The position numbers and the translations under genes were made by a program. The notes under the pieces were generated by a model. That model worked only from the letters and a program-made list of their open reading frames with translations. It did not search any database and was not told the DNA's origin. Positions 1 to 9,521 of a DNA stretch of 35,451 nucleotides are shown in pieces; the stretch's first letter is position 1, and the number at the start of each line of letters is the position of its first letter. The stretch comes from an uncultured Bacilli bacterium (lineage in GTDB: Bacteria; Bacillota_I; Bacilli_A; RF39; UBA660), in the NCBI GenBank assembly GCA_947581835.1, contig CANPVV010000009.1, forward strand, positions 1 to 35,451, given 5' to 3'.

Positions 1-35
1 TTTAACTTTTCTAAATATTCAGTTCTTTCTATCAT
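1..35 (-). CDS. 5' end of a truncated CDS, N-terminus MIERTEYLEKL..., resembling the start of DUF4143-type AAA ATPases
   Basis: ATG (reverse complement of cat at 33-35) preceded by a GAGGTG ribosome-binding site; the ORF runs off the left edge. Family guess rests on 11 residues. Confidence 0.4.
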   Translation of the reverse strand, partial: MIERTEYLEKL

Positions 36-158
36 AATTTTCACCTCAAGTATATTATACATTATATATCAAAAAAATGCAATAAAATGCAAACTTTTTA
101 TATTTTTAGATAAAATTTGCATTTAGTATTTTTTGATTTATATTTAAGTTAATATAAA

Positions 159-180
159 AAACTATCAATTAAGATAGTTT
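159..180 (-). terminator. Intrinsic terminator of the TasA-like gene
   Basis: AAACTATC/GATAGTTT inverted repeat followed by a T run on the minus strand. Confidence 0.7.
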
Positions 181-192
181 ATAACTAGTATA

Positions 193-1032
193 CTAACCTT
201 CATATAAGCTAGCAACAGGGGTACCATCAAGAGATAATTTTACACTAATTTCTTTACCTTGATCGCTGTCTTGTGTATCATTTTTATTTGGATATTTAAC
301 AACTAAATAATAGTATTTTGTGGAATTATCTTTCGTATTAATTGTTCTTTGAGCTAAATCTCCGTTATATCCTTCTTTTTGTAATTCAGGTTCATCAGAA
401 TTTTTATCTACTGTACCTGTTCCACTTTCTGTACTAACATTATTTAATTTACCAGAAGCAATTTTTGTTGCTTCTTCACCAGTTGTTAGAGCCTCAGTTA
501 TAGCTTTGGCAGTACATCCTGCGTTAGTTGGATCTCCATTGCCTTCTGTATAACCTGGAGTGTCAGAATCCGCATACCAATAATATGTATCTGTAGCAGT
601 AGTTTTTGTCTGTAATTTACAAACCGTTGTTTCTTCAAGATTTAAATTTGTAAGTTTATTTTTTTCTTCAACCATATAAAGCTCCCAATCTAAATCTGTA
701 CCGGTTTTATTGGTATACTCAATTTTCAAATTAAATGTTGCCTGATAATCTTTTTCGTCAGTTTTAACGCCTTCCGTTTTTGTAATGGTTGCTTTAGCAC
801 CAAACACACCAATTCCACCAGGATAATCTAATAATTCAAACTTATCTGTTTCGCCATCAAAAGTAATTGTGGCTCCATTTAATTCAGTTGTAGTTAATTC
901 AGCAGAAGTTCCTGTGCCCTTGTCAGTAGTTGTTGTAGTAGCGGTGAAATACGCAAAAGTAGCACCTACAACTGCAACTAATAGTGTCGCCACCGCGATT
1001 ACTGTTAATAAGACTGTGTTTTTCCTTTCCAT
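193..1032 (-). CDS. SipW/TasA-like (camelysin-type) exported protein
   Basis: N-terminus MERKNTVLLTVIAVATLLVAVVGATFAYFTATTTTT matches SipW-cognate signal peptides; RBS upstream (aaaggaggtaaa). Confidence 0.65.
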   Translation of the reverse strand: MERKNTVLLTVIAVATLLVAVVGATFAYFTATTTTTDKGTGTSAELTTTELNGATITFDGETDKFELLDYPGGIGVFGAKATITKTEGVKTDEKDYQATFNLKIEYTNKTGTDLDWELYMVEEKNKLTNLNLEETTVCKLQTKTTATDTYYWYADSDTPGYTEGNGDPTNAGCTAKAITEALTTGEEATKIASGKLNNVSTESGTGTVDKNSDEPELQKEGYNGDLAQRTINTKDNSTKYYYLVVKYPNKNDTQDSDQGKEISVKLSLDGTPVASLYEG

Positions 1033-1122
1033 AAACTATTTTACCTCCTTTACTATAAAAAAGTTTATCAAATATTATGACGAATTGCAATAGTTTTTTT
1101 AATTTTTTTCAATTTTTTTACT

Positions 1123-3267
1123 TTATATTAAAATTTTATCATTTAAAAGTGTCAAAGAAACCTGATTTTTTTCTTTATCAATTTTCAAAATATAACACTT
1201 AATTATATCTCCCACTTTTAATATTTCATTTGGGTGTTTTACAAAACTATCTGCCATTTGTGATACATGAATTAATGCATCATCATGAAGCCCAATATCC
1301 ACAAAAGCCCCAAAATCAATGACATTTCTAACTGTTCCAAATACTTCCATACCCACTTTTAAATCATCAATTGAAAGAATATCACTCTTTAATATTGGTG
1401 CCTCAATCATATCTCTTGGATCTCTTAAAGGTGCAATTAAAGACTTAATTATATCCTCCACTGTATATATATCACTATTTACTTCACTAGATAATTTATT
1501 AATATCAACATTATGTAAAGTACTCTTAATTTTTTCACTTCCCATATCTTCCATCTTCAAATTATATCTTTCTAAAATCTTTTTAGCAACCTCATAACTT
1601 TCTGGATGAATCGCAGTTTTATCAAAGTTATTCGCATCTGGTATTCTTAAAAAACCTATCGCCTGTTCATAAACCTTCGCACTAAAAACTTTAGTTAACT
1701 CTCCTCTTGACAAAATTTTCCCTTTTAATTTTTTATACTCCAAAAGTTTATCAATCATTTTCTTATTTAAACCTGAAACATAATTTAACAATTCTCTTGA
1801 TGCTGTATTTACATTTACCCCCACACTATTAACGGCTGTTTCTACCACAAACCCTAATTCTTGATCTAACTTTTTAGGAGTAACATCATGTTGATACATT
1901 CCAACCCCAATACTTTTAGGCTCAATTTTAACTAACTCACTTAAAGGGTCTATCAATCTTCTTCCAATTGATACTGCACTTCTTTGTTCAACATGCAAAT
2001 CAGGAAACTCCTCTTGTGCTAATTTACTTGCCGAATAAACACTCGCCCCTGCCTCATTAACAATCACATAACTAACTTTTCTTTTTGCTAATTTTATCGT
2101 ACTAGCCACAAATGCTTCACTTTCTCTTGATGCTGTACCATTACCTATCGCAATTATATCTATACTATATTTATCAATTAAATCAAGTATCTTTTCTCTT
2201 GCTTCTTCTAATTTATTTACTGGTTCATGAGGATATATAACATCTATATGCTCCACCTCTCCTGTAGGTTTAATAACTGCAAGTTTACACCCTGTCCTAA
2301 ATGCTGGATCAAATCCTAAAACTACTTTATCTTTAATTGGTGGTTGTAACAATATATTATGTAAATTATTTCCAAAATTTTTAATTGCCACTTCTTCTGC
2401 CTTTAAAGTAAGTTCTGCTCTAACCTCTCTTGTAACACTAGGAATAATCAATCTTTTTAAAGCATCTTTAATCGCATATTCTATTAATAAAGCTGTTTTA
2501 TACTCTCTTTTATGAATTAATTTATTCTTTAAATAATTTTCTATATAATCCATATTTTGTTCTATACTAACATTTAATATTCCTTCATCTTCTCCCCTAT
2601 TTATCGCAAGTATTCTATGAGGTTTTATATATTTAACTTTCTCTTGATAATCATAATACATTTCATAAACTCTATTAGTATCTTCTTTCTTTTTATTTTT
2701 CTTAACTTTAATTATTCCATAATTTTCCATATTATTTCTAATATATTCTCTAAAGTTTGGATTATCACTTATATTTTCAGATACAATATATAAAGCTTGT
2801 TCTAAAGCATCTTCTCTACTTTTTATTTTATCATTTATATATGTTTTAGCTATCTCTAATATATTTTTATTTTCTTTTAATATCTCTTTAGCTAAAGGTT
2901 CTAACCCCATATTTATTGCTTCTGTTGCTTTTGTTTTCTTCTTCTCTTTAAATGGTCTATATAAATCTTCTACTACTACCAACTTTTGAGCTTTCATTAT
3001 TTTATCTTTTAAATCAGGAGTTAACAAACCTTTTTCTTCAATCAACCTCATTACATCTTCTTTTCTCTTTAGTAAATTAACTTGATACATATATACCTCA
3101 TTAATCATACTAATTGTATTTTCATCTAAACTTCCTGTTGCTTCTTTCCTATATCTTGCAATAAAAGGAATAGTTGCTCCTTCACTTAACAATTTAAGAG
3201 TATTGCTTACTTGATAACTCTTTACATTAAGTTCTAAACTTATATTTTTAATAATATCTTCATTCAT
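1123..3267 (-). CDS. tex: Tex family RNA-binding transcription accessory protein, C-terminal S1 domain
   Basis: 714 aa with IPFIARYRKEATGSLDE, GFDPAFRTGCKLAVI, YQHDV and C-terminal S1 motif VFGTVRNVIDFGAFVDIGLHDDALIHVSQM. Confidence 0.95.
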   Translation of the reverse strand: MNEDIIKNISLELNVKSYQVSNTLKLLSEGATIPFIARYRKEATGSLDENTISMINEVYMYQVNLLKRKEDVMRLIEEKGLLTPDLKDKIMKAQKLVVVEDLYRPFKEKKKTKATEAINMGLEPLAKEILKENKNILEIAKTYINDKIKSREDALEQALYIVSENISDNPNFREYIRNNMENYGIIKVKKNKKKEDTNRVYEMYYDYQEKVKYIKPHRILAINRGEDEGILNVSIEQNMDYIENYLKNKLIHKREYKTALLIEYAIKDALKRLIIPSVTREVRAELTLKAEEVAIKNFGNNLHNILLQPPIKDKVVLGFDPAFRTGCKLAVIKPTGEVEHIDVIYPHEPVNKLEEAREKILDLIDKYSIDIIAIGNGTASRESEAFVASTIKLAKRKVSYVIVNEAGASVYSASKLAQEEFPDLHVEQRSAVSIGRRLIDPLSELVKIEPKSIGVGMYQHDVTPKKLDQELGFVVETAVNSVGVNVNTASRELLNYVSGLNKKMIDKLLEYKKLKGKILSRGELTKVFSAKVYEQAIGFLRIPDANNFDKTAIHPESYEVAKKILERYNLKMEDMGSEKIKSTLHNVDINKLSSEVNSDIYTVEDIIKSLIAPLRDPRDMIEAPILKSDILSIDDLKVGMEVFGTVRNVIDFGAFVDIGLHDDALIHVSQMADSFVKHPNEILKVGDIIKCYILKIDKEKNQVSLTLLNDKILI

Positions 3268-3375
3268 ATTCTAATTCTCCTAACATAATATTTATATCAC
3301 AATTAACCAAATTGTCAATTAAACTAATCCTCTATTTTTAAATTTTAACTTTTATGTTATAATAAATATATCATA

Positions 3376-3468
3376 GGGATTAGAAAAAAACCTTCACACT
3401 TATTTAGGGGAAATTTAAACCTCACCCCTCTAATTATTTTCTAAACCATAGAAAACCATTCTAATTCC
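3376..3468 (+). ncRNA. Candidate structured RNA (three-way-junction fold), function unknown
   Basis: GGGATTAGAA(3376-3385)/TTCTAATTCC(3459-3468) closes AGGGG/CCCCT (3406-3410/3425-3429) and TTTTCTA/TAGAAAA (3437-3443/3449-3455); TATAAT lies just upstream (about 3358). Hand fold only; strand inferred from the TATAAT. Confidence 0.35.
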
Positions 3469-3528
3469 GAGAATCATTCTAAACACATGATAATGACGTT
3501 TATTTTCTTTTAAGTATAATAAACTACT

Positions 3529-3556
3529 TGCATTATCTTTTTTTAATGCTATAATA
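3529..3556 (+). promoter_or_regulatory. Sigma-A-like promoter for the 3581 ORF
   Basis: TTGCAT, 16-nt spacer, TATAAT, then an AAGGAG RBS before ATG 3581. Confidence 0.6.
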
Positions 3557-3580
3557 AATCCTACGTTAAGGAGAATAACT

Positions 3581-4855
3581 ATGATTTTACATTCTGATAT
3601 AATGATTTATGAATTACTAGAACTATACTTTAATATAACTAATGAAAGCACTATAAATATTTCTAACTTAAAAGATGCTTTTAATACCCTTCAATCAATT
3701 ATTAATAATTATGAAAACACCCATATCAATCTCAATTTTGAAAAAAGCTTAGAAAACTTCTATTCTAAATACCAAGACTATTTAGATATATTTAACAACA
3801 CTTTAATAATTAATGAAGACTTAGATGATTTATTAGACGCTATTATAGATATCAATATTGAATACTCTGAATTAGATGCCACTATCTTAGAATATAAAGA
3901 AAATATTGCTATATATAAAGCCCTAGATTTAGAAATACCTCATGAAGAAATGCAAAATTTCTTTAAAATAAATAAAGAAATGATAGAAGTATATCAAAAT
4001 ATTGCCGAACTTGAAACCGAAGGAATAACTAACAATCTTGCTATATACTATCTTCGTAAATTAAAAATCTTACTTTATCAAGAATTTAAATCTATTACTC
4101 CTAATACTCTCATAAAATTAAAAATGTGCTGTGCTGATTTAAATAACTGCTTAGACCCTGAAAAAGAAGGCATCGAAAACTCTAATTGGTATTTAGCTCT
4201 TTTTGGTAAATATCAAGAACTAAAAAAACTAAACTATGCTAAAATTGAATATTTATGTAGTGAAATAGAATATTTTTTTGAAATCATCTCCGATTATGAT
4301 GAACCTCCAATAACTATTCAAGAATACTTTACTAAAAATATAAATGATTTAGAAGACAACAATGAATTAAATATTTTCTTAACTAACCTATTTATAAATA
4401 TCCATAACTTTATAAATAACACTCCCCTAAGTACTTCTATCAAAAAAACTTTAACAACGAAAAAATATCAATTACTATCTACCCCACCCCTAAAAAAAAT
4501 AGAAAACACCTATCTATCAACAGGCACTATTCCCCAAACTATTCCAAATATTCCAAAAGAAACCCTAACTAAATCCTCCTTTAATGTCCTATTTAATATT
4601 GTAATAAAAAGTGTCCTATCCCTAGATTATAGCAATGATGAAATAAATGAAAACCCTGAACTTTATTCTCTAATAATCCTCCACTCCCATCTAATTAAAA
4701 CTTATTTAGAACTATCTTTAAATGAAGACTATAAAAAACAAATAACGGATTTAATTACTACCAGTAGATTTTATAACAATAAAGAAGAATTTAGTATTTC
4801 TATCTCTATTATAAATGATATTATCTTTAATCCAACTCAAATTCATCAAAGATAA
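3581..4855 (+). CDS. Hypothetical protein, predicted largely helical and acidic
   Basis: 424-aa ORF with promoter and AAGGAG RBS, upstream of typA; no family recognised. Confidence 0.75.
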   Translation: MILHSDIMIYELLELYFNITNESTINISNLKDAFNTLQSIINNYENTHINLNFEKSLENFYSKYQDYLDIFNNTLIINEDLDDLLDAIIDINIEYSELDATILEYKENIAIYKALDLEIPHEEMQNFFKINKEMIEVYQNIAELETEGITNNLAIYYLRKLKILLYQEFKSITPNTLIKLKMCCADLNNCLDPEKEGIENSNWYLALFGKYQELKKLNYAKIEYLCSEIEYFFEIISDYDEPPITIQEYFTKNINDLEDNNELNIFLTNLFINIHNFINNTPLSTSIKKTLTTKKYQLLSTPPLKKIENTYLSTGTIPQTIPNIPKETLTKSSFNVLFNIVIKSVLSLDYSNDEINENPELYSLIILHSHLIKTYLELSLNEDYKKQITDLITTSRFYNNKEEFSISISIINDIIFNPTQIHQR

Positions 4856-4923
4856 TTTTCCTCTTGTTAAATAGACTTTTTTGTGGTAAACTATATTAGT
4901 TTTAAAAGAAAGAAGTTGAGTTT

Positions 4924-6726
4924 ATGGAAAAAATCATAAATATTGCTGTGGTTGCCCATGTTGATGCTGGTAAAAGTACTCTTGTTGATGCCTTACTAAA
5001 ACAAAATGGAGTTTACAATGAACATGAAAATATTGTTGAAAGAGTAATGGATTCTAATGACCTTGAAAAAGAAAGAGGTATTACTATCTACTCTAAAAAC
5101 TGCGCAATTAGATATAAAGATTATAAAATAAATATTGTTGATACCCCTGGCCATGCTGACTTCTCAAGTGAAGTTGAACGTATCATGAAAACAGTTGACA
5201 CTGTTGTTTTACTTGTTGACTCTGCTGAAGGACCTATGCCTCAAACTCGTTTTGTTTTAAATAAAGCTTTAGAACAAAACTTAAAACCTATTCTCTTTAT
5301 AAATAAAATTGATAAAAAAGATGCTCGTCCTGAAGAAGTAGTAGACATGACTTTTAATTTATTTATGGAATTAAATGCAACAGATGAACAATTAGACTTT
5401 CCCATTATTTATGGTATAGCCAAAAATGGTACTTGTTCTACTGATCTTAATAAAGAAGGAAAAGACATTACTCCCTTATTAGAAACTATCATAAATTTAG
5501 TTGAACCATTTAAAGGAAATGAACAAGACCCTTTACAACTCCAAATATCTAATCTGGCTTATGATGATTATATTGGTCGTTTAGGTATTGGTCGTATTAC
5601 TAAAGGTAAAATAAAAAATAATGAAACAGTTACTTTAGTAAAAAATGATGGTAAAGTTGAATCATTTCGTATAAGTAAACTATTTGTAAATGAAGGATTA
5701 AAAAAGATTGAAAAAGATACTGCCTACTATGGTGATATTGTAACTATCGCTGGTTGTGCTGACATTTCAATTGGTGATACTATCTGTGAACATGGTGTAA
5801 TTGATCCCCTTCCTCCAATCATTATTGAAAGACCTACCCTATCAATGAATTTTTTAGTAAACAATTCTCCATTCGCTGGTCTATCAGGTAAATTTCTAAC
5901 TACCAGACATATCAAAGAACGTTTAGAAAAAGAACTTGAAACCAATGTAGGACTTTTAGTTGAAGAAATACCCAACACTGATGGTTACAAAGTAAGTGGT
6001 CGCGGTGAACTTCATTTATCTATATTACTTGAAAATATGCGAAGAGAAGGCTATGAACTATCTGTTTCTAAACCCGAAGTATTATATGAAGAAATAAACG
6101 GAGTTAAATGTGAACCTTTTGAAAAAGTTATCATAAATGTTCCTAGTGATTATTCTGGTACTATTATAAATGATTTACAAGAACGAAAAGGAACTCTTGA
6201 ACTAATTACTAATAATGATGATAACTATGTTCACTTAGAATTTAGTGCTCCAACCCGAGGTTTAATAGGTTATCGCAGTACTTTTATTACTAATACCAAA
6301 GGTGAAGGTGTAATGGTCCGTTCTTTTGATACCTATAAACCTTTCGTAGGTCCTATATCTCGTCGTAAAAATGGTGTTTTAGTTTCAATGGAAAATGGTA
6401 AAGCCCTAGGTTATTCTCTTTGGAATCTTCAAGAAAGAGGTACACTTATAATTGAACCTGCCACCGATGTTTATATAGGTATGATTATTGGAATTAATAA
6501 TCGTGATAATGATTTAGACGTTAATCCCTGTAAAAATAAAAACCTAACTAACACTCGTGCCAGTGGTTCTGATGAAGCCATTAATCTAACCAAACCTAAA
6601 AAGTTTACTCTTGAAGAAGCTTTAGAATTTATTGAAGATGATGAATATGTTGAGGTTACTCCAACTGACATAAGACTACGTAAAAAAATACTTGACCCTA
6701 AAGATCGTTTTAAAATTAATAGATAA
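4924..6726 (+). CDS. typA: Translational GTPase TypA/BipA
   Basis: AHVDAGKSTLVDALL, ERGITI, DTPGHADFSSEVERIM, NKIDKKDARPEEV, C-terminal RGLIGYRSTFITNTKGEG. Confidence 0.97.
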   Translation: MEKIINIAVVAHVDAGKSTLVDALLKQNGVYNEHENIVERVMDSNDLEKERGITIYSKNCAIRYKDYKINIVDTPGHADFSSEVERIMKTVDTVVLLVDSAEGPMPQTRFVLNKALEQNLKPILFINKIDKKDARPEEVVDMTFNLFMELNATDEQLDFPIIYGIAKNGTCSTDLNKEGKDITPLLETIINLVEPFKGNEQDPLQLQISNLAYDDYIGRLGIGRITKGKIKNNETVTLVKNDGKVESFRISKLFVNEGLKKIEKDTAYYGDIVTIAGCADISIGDTICEHGVIDPLPPIIIERPTLSMNFLVNNSPFAGLSGKFLTTRHIKERLEKELETNVGLLVEEIPNTDGYKVSGRGELHLSILLENMRREGYELSVSKPEVLYEEINGVKCEPFEKVIINVPSDYSGTIINDLQERKGTLELITNNDDNYVHLEFSAPTRGLIGYRSTFITNTKGEGVMVRSFDTYKPFVGPISRRKNGVLVSMENGKALGYSLWNLQERGTLIIEPATDVYIGMIIGINNRDNDLDVNPCKNKNLTNTRASGSDEAINLTKPKKFTLEEALEFIEDDEYVEVTPTDIRLRKKILDPKDRFKINR

Positions 6727-6727
6727 A

Positions 6728-6754
6728 AAAATCTGAGCCCAAAACTCAGATTTT
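6728..6754. terminator. Bidirectional terminator between convergent genes
   Basis: AAAATCTGAG-CCCAAAA-CTCAGATTTT. Confidence 0.8.
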
Positions 6755-8408
6755 ATTTAAATGATACACCATTTTTCTTTATACTATTTGATAAGAACTT
6801 TCTCGAACCATCTGGCTTTATTATATATTCACAACTCATAGTAGTATATCCATCAACTACTGTCCATTTAGCTGTTATTTGATATCCTATTAAACCAGTA
6901 TTCGCATTATTCTTAATAGTTATACTAGAAGCACTATATTTAAAAGCATTTATATCCGACATATTAAAGCCCATTCTTGCAAGTTCATTATAAGCTGCCA
7001 CATAATCTGCTTTACTTACTGCCTCATTATGGGTATAACTAGGATCTGCTGCACAACCATTACTTGTAAAATCAGCCGAAACAATATAATTAGTATTATA
7101 ACTTGTATCTCCAAATCGGCAAGAAGGAGTAACCGTAGTCCTATTCTTAACCACAACTGTAACAGTTGAACTCTTACCACCCGCTGAGGCTGTAATTGTC
7201 GTAGTACCAACCCCAACTCCGGTAATTACTCCATTGTTAACCGTTGCAACACTTGTATTCGCACTACTCCATGAAACTGTCTTATATGTCGCATTCGTTG
7301 GTCTAACTGTTGCACTTACTTTCTTACTCTCACCAATATCTAAATTAATCTTCAAATAATCTAAATAAACACTTGTAACATTTACAGGTCCTGGAGGAGT
7401 AACTGGATCTTGACTTCCTTGATGAATATCCGGATTTTCTGGTTCTTCACTTCCAAGCTCTTGCCATTCTGCTCTTAAAGTTATATCTTCTAAAACTGGC
7501 TGTGAAAAACTATATCTAACATTATCTAAAAACCATCCTAAGAAATAGTATCCTTCTCTTGTTGGTTCTTCTGGAGCTGTCGCATTATTTCCACTTTCAA
7601 CTTTAATACTCTCAATATCATTTCCCCCATTTGAATCAAATGTAACTTCAAATAACTTTGTTTGTGCCTTCTTAATGTTAAGCTCTGCTTCCGCTATTTC
7701 AGCTTCATTCTCAAAACCATCTACAGCTCTTAATCTAATCTTATATGTTCCTTCTTCTTTAAAGCTAGCATAATCAATTTTTTCTCCATTACTATCTAAA
7801 TCATCAAGAACATAACTAACGTCACATATATCATTTATGTCATAGCAGGTTCTAACAAAATCCTCAAGTTCATATTCTTCTCCTTCAAATATTTCTACAT
7901 TATTAGTTAAAAGTGTTGGAGGAGTAGTATCTTCTACTTTCAAATTAACTGTATAATCATGTCCTAATATCTTTAAATTAACTTTATAAACTGTTGGAAT
8001 CTTAAGAATAGGTATAGCACATGTATAAGTCTCCATATTAACATTCTCATCACTATTTATCTTTAAAACGACTTCATCACTACAATTTGTTAAATCATAA
8101 CTAACCTCAAAATCTGAAGAATAAGAAAGAGTAATATCTTTAATATCTATATTTTCTAACTTAGTAAAATAATCTGCTACCTCAGGTAAAGTATTTCCAG
8201 ATTCAACTACAACCTCTTCTTTTAATTCAAAAGCTGGTACTGCATCAGTATCAATAGGTTTCGGCTTTCTACTTTTAGTAACCAAAACTACAATCAGTAC
8301 TATAATAAGTAATATAAGAGCACACCCACCAATAACTAACCATCGCATCTTATCTTTTTTCGCATATCTCTTTATATAATTTTCATCAAATATAAATCTT
8401 TTCTTCAT
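6753..8408 (-). CDS. Membrane-anchored multi-domain surface protein (InlB B-repeat/Flg_new-like plus Big_2 Ig-like domains)
   Basis: N-terminal TM WLVIGGCALILLIIVLIVVLV; FEVTFDSNGGNDIESIKVESGN...GYYFLGWFLDN...LRAEW; INLDIGESKKVSATVRPTNATYKTVSWSSANTSVATV. Confidence 0.8.
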   Translation of the reverse strand: MKKRFIFDENYIKRYAKKDKMRWLVIGGCALILLIIVLIVVLVTKSRKPKPIDTDAVPAFELKEEVVVESGNTLPEVADYFTKLENIDIKDITLSYSSDFEVSYDLTNCSDEVVLKINSDENVNMETYTCAIPILKIPTVYKVNLKILGHDYTVNLKVEDTTPPTLLTNNVEIFEGEEYELEDFVRTCYDINDICDVSYVLDDLDSNGEKIDYASFKEEGTYKIRLRAVDGFENEAEIAEAELNIKKAQTKLFEVTFDSNGGNDIESIKVESGNNATAPEEPTREGYYFLGWFLDNVRYSFSQPVLEDITLRAEWQELGSEEPENPDIHQGSQDPVTPPGPVNVTSVYLDYLKINLDIGESKKVSATVRPTNATYKTVSWSSANTSVATVNNGVITGVGVGTTTITASAGGKSSTVTVVVKNRTTVTPSCRFGDTSYNTNYIVSADFTSNGCAADPSYTHNEAVSKADYVAAYNELARMGFNMSDINAFKYSASSITIKNNANTGLIGYQITAKWTVVDGYTTMSCEYIIKPDGSRKFLSNSIKKNGVSFK

Positions 8409-8592
8409 ACTCTTTCACCTATTATCAACATAACATAATCTTACCACGTTTTTTTAAAATATGCTATAGTAATAATAACTTTTAAAAGAAAATATTAAAA
8501 TTTATTTTTCTGCATTACTTTTAATATAACTTTTTCTAATATTTAAAACCATTCAAAATTCATATAAAATGTATATAGAAAGAGGTAATAAT

Positions 8593-8787
8593 ATGGCTTT
8601 TAATCTAAATATTGAACGTAAAGAATCAGTTAACAAATGCGTTAGATTTCCTGTAAGAATCCTAAATGATATTGAAAAAATAACAACTGAAAATAATGTT
8701 TCATTTTCTAAATTTGTAATTGAAGCTTGTGAATATGCACTAAAAGATATAGAAGAACAAAAGAAAAAACAAAAAGTAAAATCCTAA
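8593..8787 (+). CDS. Small ribbon-helix-helix-like protein
   Basis: MAFNLNIERKESVNKCVRFPVRILNDIEKITTENNVSFSKFVIEACEYAL. Start moved from 8569 to 8593 because the AGAGG RBS lies just before that ATG. Confidence 0.6.
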   Translation: MAFNLNIERKESVNKCVRFPVRILNDIEKITTENNVSFSKFVIEACEYALKDIEEQKKKQKVKS

Positions 8788-8805
8788 AATTTAAGATTTT
8801 ACTTT
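8773..8805. terminator. Intrinsic terminator
   Basis: AAAGTAAAATC/GATTTTACTTT followed by a T run on the plus strand. Confidence 0.7.
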
Positions 8806-8821
8806 TTTTATTCTCCTAATT

Positions 8822-9457
8822 CTAATCTTTAGAATCTCCAATTATTGATAATAAATCAAGAAATATATTTATGAAATCTAAATACAATTGTAAAGCTCCA
8901 TATATTGCTACTGCATCATCACTACTTCCACTCATATACTTAAGTTTCTGTACGTCATAAGCTGTATAAGCCAAGAATATTACAATTGAAATAATTGTTA
9001 TTATTAAATCAAATGTTGAATTTCCTAAAAATAAATTAAGTATCGTGGCTATAATTATTCCAAATAAACCCATTAATAGAAATGTTGAAAGTTTCGATAA
9101 ATCAATATCTGTAAAATATCCAATTAAACCAAAAGCTCCAAATACTATGGCTGCTACTAAAAAGACAAACATAATTGACGTAATCTCAAAATAAATGAAT
9201 ATACTTGAAAATGTAAGGCCACTTACAAAGGAATACAATAAAAACAATACTTTAGCTGTTGTCGCTTTCATTTTATAAACTCTTACTGATAAAAATATCA
9301 CTAATGCTAATTCTATAATTGCAAATATTATATATAAACTACCATTATATATAGCATTAACCATATTAGTATTAAATGATACTCCTAAACCTGTTAAAAA
9401 AGTTACTAATAAGCCTACAAACATCCATAAAAATGATTTTGATAATAACTGATTCAT
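8822..9457 (-). CDS. Bax inhibitor-1/YccA family membrane protein
   Basis: Seven-TM-like hydrophobic pattern with LAYTAYDVQKLK and ALQLYLDFINIFLDLLSIIGD. Confidence 0.9.
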   Translation of the reverse strand: MNQLLSKSFLWMFVGLLVTFLTGLGVSFNTNMVNAIYNGSLYIIFAIIELALVIFLSVRVYKMKATTAKVLFLLYSFVSGLTFSSIFIYFEITSIMFVFLVAAIVFGAFGLIGYFTDIDLSKLSTFLLMGLFGIIIATILNLFLGNSTFDLIITIISIVIFLAYTAYDVQKLKYMSGSSDDAVAIYGALQLYLDFINIFLDLLSIIGDSKD

Positions 9458-9521
9458 ACTACCTCCTTCTTATATTATTATACCACAAAAAAGAAAATAT
9501 GTACACAACCCCTAATATATA

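Noticed and set aside
869-1093. Plus-strand 74-aa ORF
   Set aside because: Antisense to the N-terminal coding region and promoter side of the TasA-like gene; low-complexity VVV composition and no RBS.
1319-1597. Plus-strand 92-aa ORF
   Set aside because: Fully antisense to tex; shadow ORF.
5727-5978. Minus-strand 83-aa ORF (and 6471-6671)
   Set aside because: Antisense to typA, which is strongly supported.
7016-7216. Minus-strand 66-aa ORF
   Set aside because: Alternative frame within the Ig-like surface protein; low-complexity LQ/RV composition.
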